Shown: positions 1 through 8,736 of the stretch, piece after piece
How positions within the stretch are numbered: position 1 is the first letter of the stretch
How the letters are laid out: every line of letters begins with the position of its first letter
From: Erythrobacter sp. QSSC1-22B
GTDB lineage: Bacteria > Pseudomonadota > Alphaproteobacteria > Sphingomonadales > Sphingomonadaceae
DNA length: 64,000 nt
Direction: 5' to 3'
NCBI RefSeq assembly: GCF_001678665.1
Contig: NZ_LZRP01000001.1
Coordinates: forward strand, 496,001 to 560,000
Position numbers and translations under genes: made by a program
Notes under the pieces: generated by a model
Seen by the model: only the letters and a program-made list of their open reading frames with translations
The model's database searches: none
What the model was told of the DNA's origin: nothing

Positions 1-2
1 AC

Positions 3-77
3 CCGATCCTCAGCGCCGCCCCGTTGGCGGGCGAAATGGCGTTCCTGCAATGGGCGTGGCTGCCGGGCTGGCGCTGA
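3..77 (+). CDS. C-terminal end of an unidentified protein (cut by window start)
   Basis: An open frame enters from the left edge and ends in TGA at 75-77. It encodes about 24 residues ending in the hydrophobic, tryptophan-rich stretch FLQWAWLPGWR. The short tail looks membrane- or core-like, but the family cannot be recognised from so little sequence. It runs tail to tail with the glycosyltransferase gene that ends at 93. The frame is open with a plausible stop, but chance cannot be excluded. Confidence 0.35.
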   Translation, partial: PILSAAPLAGEMAFLQWAWLPGWR

Positions 78-92
78 ACCGCCGCGCGAACC

Positions 93-1187
93 TCAGTACC
101 GACCCCAGACGAAGCGGCTCGACAGCGCGAAGTTCCACACCGAGCCGATCCCGATCCCGACCAGCGCCGCGGCCACTTCGTGCAGCCCCCGGTCATAGAG
201 CGTGGTCGCCACCGCGACATTGGCGAAGGCGCCCACCGAACAGGCGGCGATGAAGCTGAGCCAGCCGCGCAGCACCGCGCCCGGCCGGGTCAGCCGCCGG
301 TCGCGATAGGTGAGGAAATTGTTGAGCCAGAAATTGAAGGTCATCGCCCCGAAAGTGGCAATGGCCTGCGCCCATGGGAACGCGGTCCCCGCGGTTAGCA
401 GGAACAGATAGAGCACCGCCATATGCACCAGCACGCCCAGCGCGCCGACGGTGCCGAACATGGCGAAGCGGGTCGGGATCAGGCGCCCGAAGCTCTTGTC
501 GTAGAGCCCGGCGAGAAAATCGAAGGCCACCGCCCGGTCGAGCTTGGATTCGCCCGAACGCCGCGCGGCGAAATCGAGCGGGAACTCGCTGATTTTCAGC
601 GTTTTCTCGCTGGTGGCGAGCAGGTCGAGCAATATCTTGAAGCCGATCGCCGAGAGCCGCGGCGCCAATGTCCGCGCGGTCTCGGTCCGCAGCAGGAAAT
701 AACCACTCATCGGATCGCTTAGTGCCACCCCGGTGAGCCTGCGCGCGAGCCTATTGGCGAAACCCGAGAGCCGCTCGCGGTCGGGCCTCCCCCAGTCTGC
801 CATGCTCGCCCCCTCAGCAAAGCGGCTCGCCACCGCCACATCCGCCTCACCCGAACGAACCGCCGCGAGCATGGGGACGAGCAGGCGCGGATCGTGCTGG
901 TGGTCGGCATCCATCACCGCCGCAAACGGCGCGGCGGTGGCGCAAAGCCCCTCGATCGCGGCGGAGGACAGCCCGCGGCGGCCGATTCGCTGGAGCACCC
1001 GGATGCGGCTGTCGCCGAGCGCCAGCCGCCGCGCCTCCTCGGCGGTGCCGTCGGCGGAATTGTCGTCGACGACCAGCACTTCCCAGCCGGTCGGGCCAAG
1101 CGCTTCGGCAATCCGCGCAAGCAGCGGCGCAAGATTGTCGCGCTCGTCGAGCGTGGGCAGGATGATCGCGAGTTCGAGCCCGGCCAC
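93..1187 (-). CDS. Family 2 glycosyltransferase fused to a GtrA-like membrane domain
   Basis: The N-terminal ~210 residues are a GT2 domain of the dolichol-phosphate mannosyltransferase type: ILPTLDERDN at the nucleotide-binding start, VVDDNSADGT, and the metal-binding DADHQHDP. The C-terminal ~140 residues form a GtrA-like domain with about four membrane segments (for example FGTVGALGVLVHMAVLYLF). Such fusions transfer a sugar to polyprenyl phosphate and help move it across the inner membrane for envelope glycosylation; the substrate here is unknown. I chose GTG at 1187, seven bases after the leuB stop, because it starts right before the GT2 fold. An upstream in-frame start at 1253 would overlap leuB. 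It is probably co-transcribed with leuB and recO. Confidence 0.85.
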   Translation of the reverse strand: MAGLELAIILPTLDERDNLAPLLARIAEALGPTGWEVLVVDDNSADGTAEEARRLALGDSRIRVLQRIGRRGLSSAAIEGLCATAAPFAAVMDADHQHDPRLLVPMLAAVRSGEADVAVASRFAEGASMADWGRPDRERLSGFANRLARRLTGVALSDPMSGYFLLRTETARTLAPRLSAIGFKILLDLLATSEKTLKISEFPLDFAARRSGESKLDRAVAFDFLAGLYDKSFGRLIPTRFAMFGTVGALGVLVHMAVLYLFLLTAGTAFPWAQAIATFGAMTFNFWLNNFLTYRDRRLTRPGAVLRGWLSFIAACSVGAFANVAVATTLYDRGLHEVAAALVGIGIGSVWNFALSSRFVWGRY

Positions 1188-1194
1188 GCCGGAA

Positions 1195-2265
1195 TCAGGC
1201 GCCGTGCGCGAGATGGCGGAGAACTGCGGCGGTGATGTCTTCGGTCGAGGCATCGCCCCCCAGATCTGCGCCCAGCACGCCGTCGGTCAGCGTCTGCGCC
1301 ACCGCGCGCTCCACCCGCCCGGCATCTGCCTCGCGGCCCAGCGAATGGCGCAGCAGCATGGCGAGGCTGAGGATCGCCGCGAGCGGGTTGGCCTTGCCCT
1401 GCCCGGCAATATCGGGCGCGCTGCCGTGGATCGGTTCGTACAAGCCGAAGGTGCCGTATTGCGTGGTGCGCTCGCCGAGGCTGGCGCTGGGGAGCAGCCC
1501 GATCGAGCCGACCACCGCACTCGCCTGGTCGGACAGGATATCGCCGAACAGATTGCCGGTCAGGATCACATCGAACTGGCCCGGCGCGCGCACCATCTGC
1601 ATCGCGGCGTTGTCGACATAGAGATGGTCGAGGCGGATGTCGGGATAATCGCGCGCGACCTCGACCACGGTCTCGCGCCAGATGCGGCTGGTCTCGAGGA
1701 CATTCGCCTTGTCGACGCTGGTCACCCGGCCGCGGCGCTTGCCCGCAGCCTCGAAGGCGATGTGGGCGATGCGGCGGACTTCGCTCTCGCAATAGGACAT
1801 CGAATCCCAGCCCTCGCGCTCGCCGGCATCTGTGGTGCGCTCGCCCTTGGCGCCGAAATAGACATCGCCGTTCAATTCGCGGACCACCAGCAGGTCGATC
1901 CCGCGTGCCAGCTCGGGTCGCAGCGGCGAGAGGTTTTCCAGACCCGGCCAGCCCGCGGCGGGGCGCAGATTGGCGAATAGGCCGAGCTCGGCGCGAAGGC
2001 CCAGTATCGCCGCCTCGGGGCGATGCTCCCGGACCAGTGAGTCGCCCTCAAGGTCGCCCACCGCGCCGAACAGCACCGCATCGGCGGCGCGGGCCATTGC
2101 CAGCGTCTCGGCGGGGAGCGGGTGGCCGTGGCGGCGAAAGGCCGCCATGCCGACATCGCCTTCGAACAGCACGAGGCCCGGCAGCGACAGCGCATCGAGC
2201 ACGAGCCGCGCGGCAGCGATCACCTCTGGGCCGATCCCGTCGCCGGGCAATAGCGCGATCTTCAT
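1195..2265 (-). CDS. leuB: 3-isopropylmalate dehydrogenase
   Basis: 356 residues, the normal family length. The protein begins [15 protein letters not shown], the typical N-terminus of LeuB/isocitrate-type dehydrogenases. Downstream are the substrate and NAD loop around [10 protein letters not shown], the catalytic region [11 protein letters not shown], and the NAD-binding end with [20 protein letters not shown]. It oxidises and decarboxylates 3-isopropylmalate in leucine biosynthesis, using Mg or Mn and NAD, in the cytoplasm. Its ATG overlaps the recO stop by four bases (ATGA), suggesting translational coupling. leuC and leuD are not adjacent. Confidence 0.96.
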   Translation of the reverse strand: MKIALLPGDGIGPEVIAAARLVLDALSLPGLVLFEGDVGMAAFRRHGHPLPAETLAMARAADAVLFGAVGDLEGDSLVREHRPEAAILGLRAELGLFANLRPAAGWPGLENLSPLRPELARGIDLLVVRELNGDVYFGAKGERTTDAGEREGWDSMSYCESEVRRIAHIAFEAAGKRRGRVTSVDKANVLETSRIWRETVVEVARDYPDIRLDHLYVDNAAMQMVRAPGQFDVILTGNLFGDILSDQASAVVGSIGLLPSASLGERTTQYGTFGLYEPIHGSAPDIAGQGKANPLAAILSLAMLLRHSLGREADAGRVERAVAQTLTDGVLGADLGGDASTEDITAAVLRHLAHGA

Positions 2266-2912
2266 GGTTTGAGCTCTCCGCTATTATCGTCGATCGGGCC
2301 GTCAATTCTGGCCAGCCGTTCGCACAGCTGCCTGCGGGCCGCCATAACGTCGGCGCGGGTATCGGCAATCAGGTATTCGGCAACCGGGCGCTCGAGCCGG
2401 CCCAGAATTTCCAGCCCCGCCGCAAGATCCGCTATCTCCGGACGCGCCCCGCCTTCGTTCTCCGGTCCGGCGTACCCCATCTCGCGCAGCAGCAGCATCT
2501 CGTACACCACCAGCCCCTCGACCCAGCCGCGCGCCGAGGGCGCCGAGCAGATCGCATCGAGCAGGCCTGCGAGCGCGGAATGGACCTGCGGATAGGGCTG
2601 GCGTTCGGGAAGCGCGGTGGCGGTCAGCGCACAGGTCCAGGCTATCGCCGCGGCGGGAAGCGGTTCGCCCAGCCACGGGCCGCGGCTGGCGGTGAGTTCG
2701 AGCCGCGCGAACGGCAACTGGCCTTCGGATTTGGAGCGAATGTCGGCCATCACCTGATTACCCGGTATGACCACCGGGCGCAGCTGGCGCCCGCGTCCGC
2801 CCGCGACATAGGCGGCAACCAGCCCGGCCTCGACGGTCAGCAGCCGGGCGATGACCGCGGTTTCGCCCTGCGGGCGCGCGGCGACGAGGATGGCGGGGGC
2901 GCGCAGGTGCAT
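2262..2912 (-). CDS. recO: DNA repair protein RecO
   Basis: 216 residues, slightly short but within the alphaproteobacterial range. The N-terminal ~80 residues form the OB fold ([22 protein letters not shown], then [15 protein letters not shown]), followed by a helical domain with [15 protein letters not shown] and LYPQ-type helices. RecO works with RecR and RecF to load RecA onto SSB-coated gaps. No zinc-finger cysteines are seen, as in many alphaproteobacteria. The gene heads the group recO-leuB-glycosyltransferase, and its stop overlaps the leuB start. Confidence 0.9.
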   Translation of the reverse strand: MHLRAPAILVAARPQGETAVIARLLTVEAGLVAAYVAGGRGRQLRPVVIPGNQVMADIRSKSEGQLPFARLELTASRGPWLGEPLPAAAIAWTCALTATALPERQPYPQVHSALAGLLDAICSAPSARGWVEGLVVYEMLLLREMGYAGPENEGGARPEIADLAAGLEILGRLERPVAEYLIADTRADVMAARRQLCERLARIDGPIDDNSGELKP

Positions 2913-2939
2913 CCCTGTCCGCCTAGCGCTGCGTGCGGG

Positions 2940-3173
2940 TCAGGCCAACGCCTCTTTCGATTCCTTCGCCGCGAGGTTCGCAGCGCGTCCCATCGTCCAA
3001 TTGTCCTGCATCCGCACTTCGGGATTGGGCGCGCACCAGATTTCGCCGGATTTGCTGATCGCGGTGACCCAGATCAGATTATGCTCCTGCCCGTAGTCGA
3101 TCACGCCGAGGGCATAACCGTCGCCCTTTCCGAGGACGTGGAGAGGAATTGGGGGATCGAGTTGCGTGAACAT
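2940..3173 (-). CDS. Small conserved hypothetical protein (77 aa)
   Basis: A 77-residue soluble protein beginning MFTQLDPPIPLH and containing a strand-rich core (GYALGVIDYGQEHNLIWVT), the segment GEIWCAPNPEVR, and a helical basic-acidic tail. No signal peptide or membrane segment is visible. Proteins with this N-terminus and the CAPNPxVR segment occur as uncharacterised genes in Sphingomonadales, as I recall them, but the function is unknown. It lies 27 bases from recO on the same strand and could be co-transcribed with it. The gene call is supported by its protein-like composition and clean ATG. Confidence 0.7.
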   Translation of the reverse strand: MFTQLDPPIPLHVLGKGDGYALGVIDYGQEHNLIWVTAISKSGEIWCAPNPEVRMQDNWTMGRAANLAAKESKEALA

Positions 3174-3280
3174 GGCGCAAGACCTTTCGCCAAGCGCGAC
3201 GCGCCAACAGGAATTCAGTTCCGAGCCCCAGAGAAAATCGCGTTACCCTCCCCGCTTACCCTGCCCGCGCAGGGAAAGGC

Positions 3281-3526
3281 TCACTTGGCCTTGGCTTCCA
3301 GCGCGGCGATGCGCGCGGCGAGTTTCTCGTTCTCCTCGCGCGCCGTGCTGGCCATGGCCTTGACCGCGTCGAATTCCTCGCGGGTGACGAAATCCATCCC
3401 CCCGAAGGCTTCCTTGGCGCGTTCGCGAGCGGATTCGCGCGCTTCGCGGGTCATCCCCGCAAAGGTCCCGGCGGCCGAATTGGCCAGTTTGACGAAATCG
3501 GCGATGAGCGGGTTCTGGCTTTGCAT
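3281..3526 (-). CDS. ubiK: UbiK-family ubiquinone biosynthesis accessory factor
   Basis: An 81-residue, highly charged, helical protein. The N-terminal half reads MQSQNPLIADFVKLANSAAG. The C-terminal third is a coiled coil (FDAVKAMASTAREENEKLAARIAALEAK). This is the architecture of the YqiC/BMFP family, whose member UbiK is an accessory factor of the soluble Ubi complex in ubiquinone biosynthesis in proteobacteria. The ubiquinone role is from the family; nothing else in the neighbourhood supports it directly. It precedes a TspO gene on the opposite side of a 45-base gap, all on the minus strand. Confidence 0.82.
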   Translation of the reverse strand: MQSQNPLIADFVKLANSAAGTFAGMTREARESARERAKEAFGGMDFVTREEFDAVKAMASTAREENEKLAARIAALEAKAK

Positions 3527-3571
3527 GGCGCTGAGATGGGCGCGGAGGTGCGGATTGTCCAGAGGCTGAAA

Positions 3572-4141
3572 TCAGCCGCCGATCCGCACCCGTTCGACCG
3601 CGCCGTCGCGGGTCTCCCCATTGCCAGCGGTCCCCTCCCCCTCGGGGTTGAGCTGGAGGAACTGGTAATTGAGCGCGAAGGCGAACAGCACCCAGGCGAG
3701 ATAGGGCAGCAGCAGCGCGCCCGCGAGCCGCCGCACCCGCCAGAACAGCACGATCACCGCAACCAGCGTCACCGCAACCAGCCCGATCACCAGCAGCCCC
3801 CCGGCGATCTGCTGCATCCCGAAGAACACCGGGGTCCAGGCCAGGTTGAAGGCGAAATGCACCGCAAACACCGCCAGCGCCAGCGTCCGCCCGCGCGCGC
3901 CCCAGGCGGCGCAGACCAGCGCCAGCGCGAGACCGATGACGACATAGAGGATCGTCCAGACGATCCCGAAAGCGGCGGGCGGCGGATAGATGCCGGGCTT
4001 GGTCAAATTGGCGAACCAGGCGGTATCGGGGCCGCTCGATTGCCCCGCGAGGAAGCCGAGCAGCACGATCAGGGGTACGGTAAACAGCGCCCAGCGGATG
4101 AAACTCGCGCGCAATTGTCCGCGCGAAGCCAGCATGTTCAT
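3572..4141 (-). CDS. TspO/MBR family protein (first of two in the window)
   Basis: 189 residues with five membrane segments typical of TspO: an N-terminal helix (FTVPLIVLLGFLAG), the loop FANLTKPGIYPPPAAFGIVWTILY carrying the family W-x-P-P-type motif, and helices with FNLAWTPVFFG and WVLFAFALNYQFLQLNP. TspO proteins bind tetrapyrroles and related ligands in the outer or inner membrane, and in Rhodobacter they modulate photosynthesis gene expression. I place the start at ATG 4141, preceded by GGGGAA at good spacing; an upstream ATG at 4186 lacks a ribosome site. It is divergent from the paralog inside the photosynthesis cluster (34770-35252), and the C-terminal ~20 residues are a charged, non-family tail. 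Confidence 0.85.
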   Translation of the reverse strand: MNMLASRGQLRASFIRWALFTVPLIVLLGFLAGQSSGPDTAWFANLTKPGIYPPPAAFGIVWTILYVVIGLALALVCAAWGARGRTLALAVFAVHFAFNLAWTPVFFGMQQIAGGLLVIGLVAVTLVAVIVLFWRVRRLAGALLLPYLAWVLFAFALNYQFLQLNPEGEGTAGNGETRDGAVERVRIGG

Positions 4142-4273
4142 GCAATTTTCCCCGATATCCCGATTCGTTGCCTTGCGTTTAGGCATGCGCGGGCGCGCAA
4201 GGCAATCGGGCCACGCGAATGCGTCGCGCGCCGGGACGGCGTGATCATCGGTCGACCGATGGTGCGCGGGTAC

Positions 4274-5638
4274 TCAACGCAACAGCACCAGTTCCTCGGC
4301 CATGGTCGGGTGGATCGCGGTGGTGGCGTCGAAATCGGCCTTGGTCAGACCCGCCTTCACCGCGATCGCCGCCGCCTGCATCATCTCGGGCGCATCGGGG
4401 GCGATCATGTGGATGCCGACGATCTTGCCGCTGTCGCCGTCGCAGACCATCTTTATCAGGCTGCGTTCGTTGCGACCCGCCAGCACGTTCTTCATCGGGC
4501 GGAAGTCGGACAGGTAGACCTTGACGCTGCCCAGCTTGTTCTTGGCCTCGCCTTCGGTCATGCCCACCGCGGCGATCGGCGGATGGCTGAAGACCGCGCT
4601 GGGGATGCAGGAATGGTCCACCGCGACGGGATCGTGCCCGCCGAAAACGGTGTCGGCGAAAGCCTGCCCCTCGCGGATGGCGACCGGGGTCAACTGGACG
4701 CGGTCGGTAACATCGCCGACCGCATAGATATGGTCGACACTGGTCTTGCTGAAGCGATCAACCACGACCTCGCCGCTCTCGCCCAGTTCAACACCCGCCT
4801 TGTCGAGCCCGAGGCCTTCGGTGTTCGGAATGCGTCCGACGGCGAACATCACCAGATCGGCCTTCTCTTCATCGCAGTCGGACAGCTTGACGAAAAAACC
4901 GCCTTCGTCGCAGGGCTTGATATATTCGAAGGTGGTGTTGAAACGGAACGCGATCCCCTTCATCGTCGAGATCTGCAGCAGCCGGTCGCGCACCGCCTCG
5001 TCATAGCTGCGCAGCAAGCGGTCGCCGCGATTGACGATGTGCACCTCGCAGCCAAACTCGTTGAAGATGCCTGCAAACTCATTGGCGATATAGCCGCCAC
5101 CCGCGATGATGATCTTCTTGGGCAATTCGTCGAGGTGAAACGCCTCGTTCGAACTGATCGCATGCTCGGCGCCCTGGCATTCGGGCATGCGCGGGCGGGC
5201 GCCCGTGGCGATCAGGATATGGTTCGCGGTCACCACCTTGCCGCTGGCGAGGGTGATCTCGTGCGGGCCGGTGATCTCGGCGCGCTCCTTGAAGATCGTC
5301 ACATCGTGGTTTTCAAGCGTATCCGTATAGGCGCCTTCGATCCGGGTGACGTCGTCCAGCACATTGTCGCGCAGCGTCTTCCAGTTGAAGCGCTTGCCCT
5401 CGATTTCCCAGCCGAACCGCTGGCAGTCCTCGAGATCTTCGGCGAAATGCGCGCCGTAGACGAGCATCTTCTTGGGCACGCAGCCGCGGATGACGCAGGT
5501 CCCGCCGACGCGGTGCTCCTCGGCGATCGCGACCTTGGCGCCATGCGCCGCCGCGACCCGGCTGGCGCGCACGCCGCCCGAACCGGCGCCGATGGTGAAG
5601 AGGTCGTAGTCGTATTCGTCGGAGGTCTGAAAAACCAC
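4274..5638 (-). CDS. gor: Glutathione-disulfide reductase
   Basis: 454 residues from the chosen GTG. The FAD-binding motif IGAGSGGVRASR is near residue 20. The redox-active disulfide is in GGTCVIRGCVPKK (Cys48 and Cys53), the glutathione-reductase form. The NADPH domain has IIAGGGYIANEFAG and the dimer domain has HPTMAEELV at the C-terminus. It reduces GSSG with NADPH in the cytoplasm, which fits an aerobic phototroph exposed to singlet oxygen. The start at GTG 5638 has AAGGAG seven bases upstream; longer in-frame starts (5680, 5695) have no ribosome site. The ribosome site is inside a perfect hairpin (see 5639-5668). Confidence 0.93.
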   Translation of the reverse strand: MVFQTSDEYDYDLFTIGAGSGGVRASRVAAAHGAKVAIAEEHRVGGTCVIRGCVPKKMLVYGAHFAEDLEDCQRFGWEIEGKRFNWKTLRDNVLDDVTRIEGAYTDTLENHDVTIFKERAEITGPHEITLASGKVVTANHILIATGARPRMPECQGAEHAISSNEAFHLDELPKKIIIAGGGYIANEFAGIFNEFGCEVHIVNRGDRLLRSYDEAVRDRLLQISTMKGIAFRFNTTFEYIKPCDEGGFFVKLSDCDEEKADLVMFAVGRIPNTEGLGLDKAGVELGESGEVVVDRFSKTSVDHIYAVGDVTDRVQLTPVAIREGQAFADTVFGGHDPVAVDHSCIPSAVFSHPPIAAVGMTEGEAKNKLGSVKVYLSDFRPMKNVLAGRNERSLIKMVCDGDSGKIVGIHMIAPDAPEMMQAAAIAVKAGLTKADFDATTAIHPTMAEELVLLR

Positions 5639-5668
5639 GCGCGCGCTCCTTGAAGGGGGAGCGCGCGC
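5639..5668 (-). promoter_or_regulatory. Perfect 11-bp hairpin covering the gor ribosome-binding site
   Basis: Arms 5639-5649 and 5658-5668 are perfect reverse complements (11 bp, all G/C except one A:U pair) with an 8-base loop. In the mRNA the 3' arm begins with GGAG, the core of the gor Shine-Dalgarno sequence, and ends directly before the GTG. Folding would hide the ribosome site. Whether it is a translational switch, a protein operator or a chance palindrome is not shown by the sequence. Confidence 0.5.
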
Positions 5669-5756
5669 TATGGCTTTCATGCGGCGGGTCGGCAACCCCG
5701 CGTGTGGCCCCGCGTGTAGCCCAACGTATGGGCCCGTGCAGGGGTCGCCCTAGCCG

Positions 5757-7154
5757 TTAGCGTGCAGACTGGCTGCGGCCGCCACGGCTGCGGTTGCGGT
5801 TCTGGCCGCCACCCGAGCTTCCGCCCGAACGGCCCTGGCCGCCACCATCACCGTCGCGACGCGGCTTGCCGGTGCGCGAGGGATGCTTCTTGCCGGCCTG
5901 GCCGCCGCGCGACGGGGTGACCTGCGCGCGGCCCTGCTTCTGCTGGTGCTCGCGCTTGGTCGGACCGACGCCCTCGACCACCGCACGGAAATTCTCCGGC
6001 AGGTCGAGCCGTTCGAATTCGGCATCGGTGAGCTTGCGGATATCTTTCAGATAGGCGCGCTCGTCCTCGGCGCACATCGCGATCGCGATGCCCTCGGCTC
6101 CGGCGCGCGCGGTGCGGCCGATGCGGTGGACATATTGCTCGGGCACGTTGGGCAGCTCGTAATTGATCACGTGGCTGACACCGGGAATGTCGATCCCGCG
6201 CGCGGCGACATCGGTCGCGATCAGCACCGGGGTCTTGGCGCGCTTGAACTCGTCGAGCGCGCGTTCCCGCTGCGGCTGGCTCTTGTTGCCGTGGATCGCA
6301 TTGGCGTGGATGCCGACCTGCGCCAGCTTCTTCACCACCCGGTCACAGCCATGCTTGGTGCGCGCGAAGATCAGCACGCGTTCCATCTTGCCGGGGATCT
6401 GATGGCGACCCGACAGGATCAGCTCGAGCAGCGACTGCTTCTCTTCCTGCTGGACCATGTAGAGATACTGGTCGATCCGCTCGGCGGTGGTGCTCTCGGG
6501 GGTCACTGAGACCTGGACCGGGTTGCGGCAATATTTGCCGACCAGTTCCTTGATCGCCTTGGGCATGGTGGCCGAGAAGAACAGCGTCTGGCGTTCCTTG
6601 GGGACCAGCTCGCTGATCTTGCGCAGCGCATGGATGAAGCCGAGGTCGAGCATCTGGTCGGCCTCGTCGAGGATGAGGATTTCCACGCTGCCAAGCCCGA
6701 TCGCCTTCTGGTCGATCAAATCGAGCAATCGGCCCGGGGTGGCGACGAGGATGTCGGTGCCGCGGTGGAGCTTGTTGCGGTCCTTGTTGACCGAGGTCCC
6801 GCCGACGATGGAATGGACCTTGAGCCCGGCAAGCGCGCCGTAATCCTTGGCGGACTGGGCGATCTGCCCGGCCAGCTCGCGCGTCGGCGCGAGGATCAGC
6901 ATGCGGCAGGATTTGAACGGCGTCTGGTTGTCGGCGGCGCGCAACCGGTCGATGCTGGGAAGCATGAAGGCGGCGGTCTTGCCGGTGCCGGTCTGGGCGA
7001 TACCCATCAGGTCGCGCCCGGCGAGCACGGCGGGGATCGCCTGCGCCTGGATCGGGGTGGGAGTGGTGTAGCCCTGCAGGTCGAGGGCCTGGAGAACGGG
7101 CTGCGACAGCCCCAGATCGGAGAACTGGACGGGCTGGTCGGAAGTCTGTGTCAT
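5757..7154 (-). CDS. DEAD-box ATP-dependent RNA helicase (RhlE-like)
   Basis: 465 residues. The Q motif is FSDLGLSQPVLQALDLQGYT, motif I AQTGTGKT (about residues 54-61), motif II LDEAD, motif III FSAT, and the C-terminal RecA lobe ends in YVHRIGRTARAGAEG. After residue ~395 there is a basic, glycine- and serine-rich tail (RSGGSSGGGQNRNRSRGG) likely to bind RNA. The closest known group is RhlE-type helicases acting in ribosome assembly and RNA turnover, often cold-induced. It has a 240-base leader region between its ATG and the upstream BLUF gene on the same strand, containing the palindrome GGTTTCAAACC. Confidence 0.9.
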   Translation of the reverse strand: MTQTSDQPVQFSDLGLSQPVLQALDLQGYTTPTPIQAQAIPAVLAGRDLMGIAQTGTGKTAAFMLPSIDRLRAADNQTPFKSCRMLILAPTRELAGQIAQSAKDYGALAGLKVHSIVGGTSVNKDRNKLHRGTDILVATPGRLLDLIDQKAIGLGSVEILILDEADQMLDLGFIHALRKISELVPKERQTLFFSATMPKAIKELVGKYCRNPVQVSVTPESTTAERIDQYLYMVQQEEKQSLLELILSGRHQIPGKMERVLIFARTKHGCDRVVKKLAQVGIHANAIHGNKSQPQRERALDEFKRAKTPVLIATDVAARGIDIPGVSHVINYELPNVPEQYVHRIGRTARAGAEGIAIAMCAEDERAYLKDIRKLTDAEFERLDLPENFRAVVEGVGPTKREHQQKQGRAQVTPSRGGQAGKKHPSRTGKPRRDGDGGGQGRSGGSSGGGQNRNRSRGGRSQSAR

Positions 7155-7394
7155 GTGTGTATTGAACTCGCAAAAGATGCGGCGCGCAGACGGAATCGTC
7201 GCGCGGTCGCGGTGGTTTCAAACCGCCCGCGTGAAAAGGGAAGTCTTCATGGAATGAACCGAAATGCGGCCGGGGCGGGCCTATGGGCACGCCGCTTCAC
7301 GCGAGGTCGCGCGTTTCGATTGTGTGCATGTGGGGAAGTTGCGCGGGAAAGTCAATTTGTTTCGCGGACGGGGTCCTATGGGACCGCAAGTGAA

Positions 7395-7805
7395 TCACGG
7401 GCCGGACGCACCCGCCCTGGCCTTGTCCGCAATCCGGTGGAACACCGCGCGCAATTCTTCGGGGCTGGCCTTCTCGATAGCGCCATCTGCAATTTCGGCT
7501 GGCGACCAGGTCAGGGTCGGCAGCTCGTCGTCGAGCATCTCCCACTCCGGAAACATTCGCTCCTCGACCGTTTCGGACAGCGCCAGGCAGACCTCGGCAT
7601 GGCGGTCGTCCTCAAGGATACGCGCATAGAGGGCATCGATCGCGCCGGCGGGCCCTTCGATCAGCTGGACATAGACGTCGTGCCGACAGATCAGCGCGCC
7701 GGTTATGTCGTCGCGCCGGTTGTTGCGGCGGGCCTGGATCAATATGCCGGCAAGCGTCGAATTGTCGAACCCGAACGGCTGCGAGCGGTAGATCAGCTGC
7801 TTCAT
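7395..7805 (-). CDS. Stand-alone BLUF-domain blue-light photoreceptor
   Basis: 136 residues, essentially only a BLUF domain. The flavin-switch residues can all be seen: Tyr6 in LIYRS, Asn29 in RRNNRRDDITGAL, Gln47 in YVQLIEGP, and Trp88/Met90 in FPEWEML. BLUF proteins sense blue light with FAD and signal by protein contacts. I chose ATG 7805 because GGAGG lies seven bases upstream; the ATG two codons earlier is too close. The short tail (about 45 residues after the core) has no output domain, so a partner is needed. Its position ~11 kb from the photosynthesis cluster suggests, but does not prove, a role in light control. Confidence 0.92.
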   Translation of the reverse strand: MKQLIYRSQPFGFDNSTLAGILIQARRNNRRDDITGALICRHDVYVQLIEGPAGAIDALYARILEDDRHAEVCLALSETVEERMFPEWEMLDDELPTLTWSPAEIADGAIEKASPEELRAVFHRIADKARAGASGP

Positions 7806-7961
7806 TTGCATGCCTCCTGCGGGTACTCGCACAACAGAATACTTCATTTGCTTCGCTGTCGATAGCCATCGACCTTGTGCGACCCTGCTGCCGGTCCGGA
7901 TCACGCGATCGCGGCGTCCCCGCCTCCTACGAGCAGTCCGGCTGCGAGGCCAAGGTCTCCC

Positions 7962-8093
7962 CTCGTCATTGCGAGCCGCCGCAGGCGGCGTGGCAATCCA
8001 TGGTGGACGCCCGCCAACAACACCGACGGCAGCGAAGGCCCGGTGGCTTCACGCCATGGATTGCCGCGTCGCTGCGCTCCTCGCAATGACGAG
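7962..8093. repeat. Palindromic interspersed repeat element in a gene-free gap
   Basis: The gene-free stretch 7806-8216 holds an imperfect inverted repeat. CTCGTCATTGCGAG (7962-7975) pairs with CTCGCAATGACGAG (8080-8093), and GGCAATCCATGG (7992-8003) pairs with CCATGGATTGCC (8054-8065). The outer sequence resembles the CGTCATTGCGAG-type dispersed palindromes known from many proteobacterial genomes. No open frame inside looks like a transposase, so this is a non-coding REP/MITE-like element. The remainder of the gap holds the BLUF gene upstream region and nothing else recognisable. Confidence 0.65.
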
Positions 8094-8216
8094 AGCGAGA
8101 GCCCGGAGTGGCCAACCCGGACCGAGGGTGCGTTCCCGGCAGACAAAGGGGAGCCAAGTCGGGACTCGGACCTGAAACCGGACCGTCGGCAAACGACCCA
8201 CCAGCGGACAGTCCGC

Positions 8217-8736
8217 CTACATGGTCTGGGATGCACTAGGTAGAGGATCGAGCGTCACCATTCGGTCAACGATCACATCGTGGTCGAACATGCCGAAGTG
8301 AGCATGATGCCCGCGCTCGGCAGTCATTCTGCCTACAAACTCGACTTCGTAGTAGCCCCCATCTCCCTCCTCAGGCTTTTGTCGACCCATCAAGGTCTGA
8401 GAATAACTAAGCCAGATATTGTCACCTGGGGCATCGTAACCGCATTCCGTTGCGGGCTCAGGGCAAAATCGAGAACCCTCAAAATCGTTGCGCCATATCC
8501 CGCGAAACTTTTGGGGTGGCGACATTTTTAAAACACTCGTCCACGGCCAAGCTAGAGATAGCGGCGATGCCGCCATAGTGTGCCCTATCGACACACTCGT
8601 CAGTCATCCCTGGAAGCCGGGTTTGCATCTCGCGAAGTTCGGGATCTTCCATCTTGGGAATGGCTCGGTCGCAAGAAGCCACAAGCGCAGTGCATCCTAC
8701 GAGAAGGGCTGCAAAGATCTGCCGTGAAACAATCAT
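8217..8736 (-). pseudogene. Frameshifted small lipoprotein gene (hypothetical)
   Basis: The first frame starts at 8736 (MIVSRQIFAALLVGCTALVASC), a lipoprotein signal with lipobox VASC, and runs with DECVDRAHYGG and DECFKNVATPK until it stops at 8479. A second frame overlapping it carries on with KFRGIWRNDFEGSRFCPE, GDNIWLSYSQ and a C-terminus ending at 8217. The two join naturally at the run CCCCAAAA near 8506-8514 if one base is removed. I read this as one gene broken by a +1 error or mutation in a homopolymer; a sequencing error is equally possible. Function unknown. Confidence 0.6.

Noticed and set aside
733..1980. A 415-codon plus-strand frame opposite leuB and the glycosyltransferase
   Set aside because: Antisense shadow; both minus-strand genes have full family motifs.
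3521..5653. A 710-codon plus-strand frame across tspO and gor
   Set aside because: Antisense to two clear genes; its composition is shadow-like (His/Asp/Arg-rich) without motifs.
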